Made by a program: the position numbers and the translations under genes. Below are positions 62,880 through 64,000 of a stretch of 64,000 bases of DNA, in pieces (the stretch's first letter is position 1; every line of letters starts with the position of its first letter). The notes below the pieces were generated by a model. That model was given only the letters and a program-made list of their open reading frames with translations. It was not told the DNA's origin and did no database searches. Source of the stretch: Altibacter sp. HG106 (GTDB taxonomy: Bacteria; Bacteroidota; Bacteroidia; Flavobacteriales; Flavobacteriaceae); the NCBI RefSeq assembly GCF_028561755.1, contig NZ_JAQQTD010000005.1, positions 248,001 through 312,000 on the forward strand, written 5' to 3'.

Positions 62880-63624
62880 ATGGGGTTTGGAAACCAACTT
62901 CAATGTGGGTGTTTTCTATGGTTGAAAGTAATTGAAGAGAATCTTCCTGAAACCAATCGTCTAGTTCATGTAACGATACCTCTACCGTTTCGGGTTTGAA
63001 ATTGCGATAATCTACAAATCGAATGCCGTTTATGACGCGAGGGTTATAGGCTTCACGAAAACGAATTCCGCCGCCATCGGTCGCATATGAATAGGCTAAG
63101 TAGTCCACGGTATACTCCTGCGCATGGATCCAGTAGACAAACTCATCTTCAAAATCGGTACCGCCGCCTTCCTGCTTGAACGTCACTTGTATTTCATAAT
63201 AGGGCTGATTGAAAATGGTATCTCTTCCTAACACTTTCTTCTGAACCGCTGGATCATTGAGTCCGAATGGAAGCTGTGTAAAGTAATGTACCGAATTCAC
63301 GCTATTACCGTACAAGGTCTTCAAAGAGTCTGAAAGGTGGACCACCGTATCATTACGCTTTCTTATAAACCCATTATTATCCAAAACATCAACGATAGAG
63401 CCGGTGCTATCCACAAAGCGACGTTCCAATCGATATGCACCCGCCTGGCGTTTGCTTGTATACTGTTTCCCCCGAAATTCAAATGAAATCTCTGCGTGCT
63501 CACATCGGCCGGAACAGGCATTCGCAATGGCCTTATCTATAATTTGCCGCGCGGTTTCAGGCGTCTTTGGTTGGCACCCTGTTAAGATGATTCCTACACT
63601 GAGGAGAACAAACTTCCAGTTCAT
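62878..63624 (-). CDS. DUF6503-like lipoprotein
   Basis: 248 residues. Lipobox VGIILTGC. Body: AEISFEFRGKQYTSKRQAG, YEIQVTFKQEGGG, FVYWIHAQEYTVDYLAYSY, INGIRFVDYRNF, an LolA-like open beta-sheet pattern of the DUF6503 family. Cys pair CSGRC near residue 37-41. Function unknown. Confidence 0.8.
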   Translation of the reverse strand: MNWKFVLLSVGIILTGCQPKTPETARQIIDKAIANACSGRCEHAEISFEFRGKQYTSKRQAGAYRLERRFVDSTGSIVDVLDNNGFIRKRNDTVVHLSDSLKTLYGNSVNSVHYFTQLPFGLNDPAVQKKVLGRDTIFNQPYYEIQVTFKQEGGGTDFEDEFVYWIHAQEYTVDYLAYSYATDGGGIRFREAYNPRVINGIRFVDYRNFKPETVEVSLHELDDWFQEDSLQLLSTIENTHIEVGFQTP

Positions 63625-63640
63625 ACGAGTATCTTTGTAA

Positions 63641-63648
63641 CAAATGTA
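63641..63648 (-). promoter_or_regulatory. -7 box TACATTTG of the DUF6503-like gene
   Basis: Perfect TAnnTTTG, 16 bases before the start codon. A plus-strand TATCTTTG overlaps the same gap (63630-63637) and may serve the gene at 63693. Confidence 0.55.
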
Positions 63649-63692
63649 GCCAATGGGTCACAGATGGCTATAGAACCTTACACCTTTTCAGA

Positions 63693-64000
63693 ATGAAAAA
63701 TTATATCACACTTATTGTGTTGCTACTTCTGGCAGTTACTTCGGTAGCGCAAACTGAATCGTACGTGGCGATGCTCAACGTCTTTCAAAAGCATTTTAAT
63801 GGCCAGAAAGGGGCCACCATCTACCAAATGATGAATCCCCAAATGCAACAGGCATTAAGTGAAGAACAAGTGATCAGTATCGTAAAGATGCTGAACTATA
63901 ATCTAGGTACGATGGAATCTTTTGAGTATGTAGAAAAAAAAGGGCGTACCGAGATTTATGAGGGCCGTTTCAAAGAAGGAAACCAATACATAGCCATTTC
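63693..64000 (+). CDS. Secreted protein with DUF3887-like N terminus (3'-truncated by window edge)
   Basis: First 102 residues only. Signal peptide (ITLIVLLLLAVTSVAQ), then YVAMLNVFQKHFNGQKGATIYQ and ALSEEQVISIVKMLNYNLG, a helical segment like DUF3887, which in Bacteroidota often precedes a serine beta-lactamase or hydrolase domain. The catalytic part lies outside the window. Confidence 0.7.
   Translation, partial: MKNYITLIVLLLLAVTSVAQTESYVAMLNVFQKHFNGQKGATIYQMMNPQMQQALSEEQVISIVKMLNYNLGTMESFEYVEKKGRTEIYEGRFKEGNQYIAI

Overview
The window is a piece of a Bacteroidota chromosome, most likely a marine Flavobacteriaceae. Evidence: GldI-type PPIase and many short lipoproteins, the conserved run parA-parB-DUF5683-dapB-lepB-wbqC, a heterodimeric methylmalonyl-CoA mutase, BshB1 (bacillithiol), almost no Shine-Dalgarno sequences, and repeated TAnnTTTG boxes (the Bacteroidota -7 promoter element) just upstream of gene starts. 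It splits into two compositional halves.

Positions 1 to about 19.5 kb are visibly AT-rich and look like an integrated mobile element with a defence cargo. From the left: a tyrosine recombinase (5' end outside the window), an unknown helical protein, an excisionase-like HTH protein, a small unknown protein and a RepA/AAA_25-type ATPase. Then comes small cargo (unknown protein, XRE regulator with a perfect palindromic operator, lipoprotein, small membrane protein, RadC-like JAB protein). After it, on the minus strand (18.4 to 5.8 kb), lies a compact defence operon: XRE regulator, PLD-nuclease/SNF2-type helicase, Eco57I-class adenine methyltransferase, McrB-like AAA+ protein with PUA/EVE-like reader region, McrC nuclease, RecF/SMC-like ATPase with HEPN-like tail, and a sixth small gene broken by two one-base frameshifts. 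A hairpin-bearing leader motif (stem plus GAAA loop) occurs at both ends of the cargo, in front of the genes at 3363 and 19108. The element ends near a tRNA-Ser whose 3' end faces it.

From 19.57 kb the sequence is ordinary core chromosome: tRNA-Ser, tRNA-His and tRNA-Pro; M28 peptidase; bshB1 with a trans-sulfuration enzyme; hutI-hutG; a sugar dehydrogenase with a c-type cytochrome; an operon udk-divIC-mutA-lipoprotein-mutB-GNAT; parAB-DUF5683-dapB-lepB-wbqC; a minus-strand block small protein-mutL-two rhomboids-EEP family protein; TPR protein-ribH; recF-lipoprotein-DUF721 facing ndk; PhoD-like phosphatase; nrnA-gldI-PPIase; pepD; DUF3810; two amidohydrolases; a DUF6503-like lipoprotein; and the start of a secreted protein at the right edge.

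The most noteworthy item is the defence operon, which joins a methyltransferase/helicase/PLD module (modification plus restriction) to a complete McrBC module and a further ATPase, an arrangement I cannot match to a named system. Second-tier items are a repeat-encoded peptide insertion inside its methyltransferase, the broken sixth gene, the paired GAAA-hairpin leaders, and tRNA-Pro-derived degenerate repeats at 28.2 to 28.7 kb. All functional calls come from reading motifs by eye; no database search was run.
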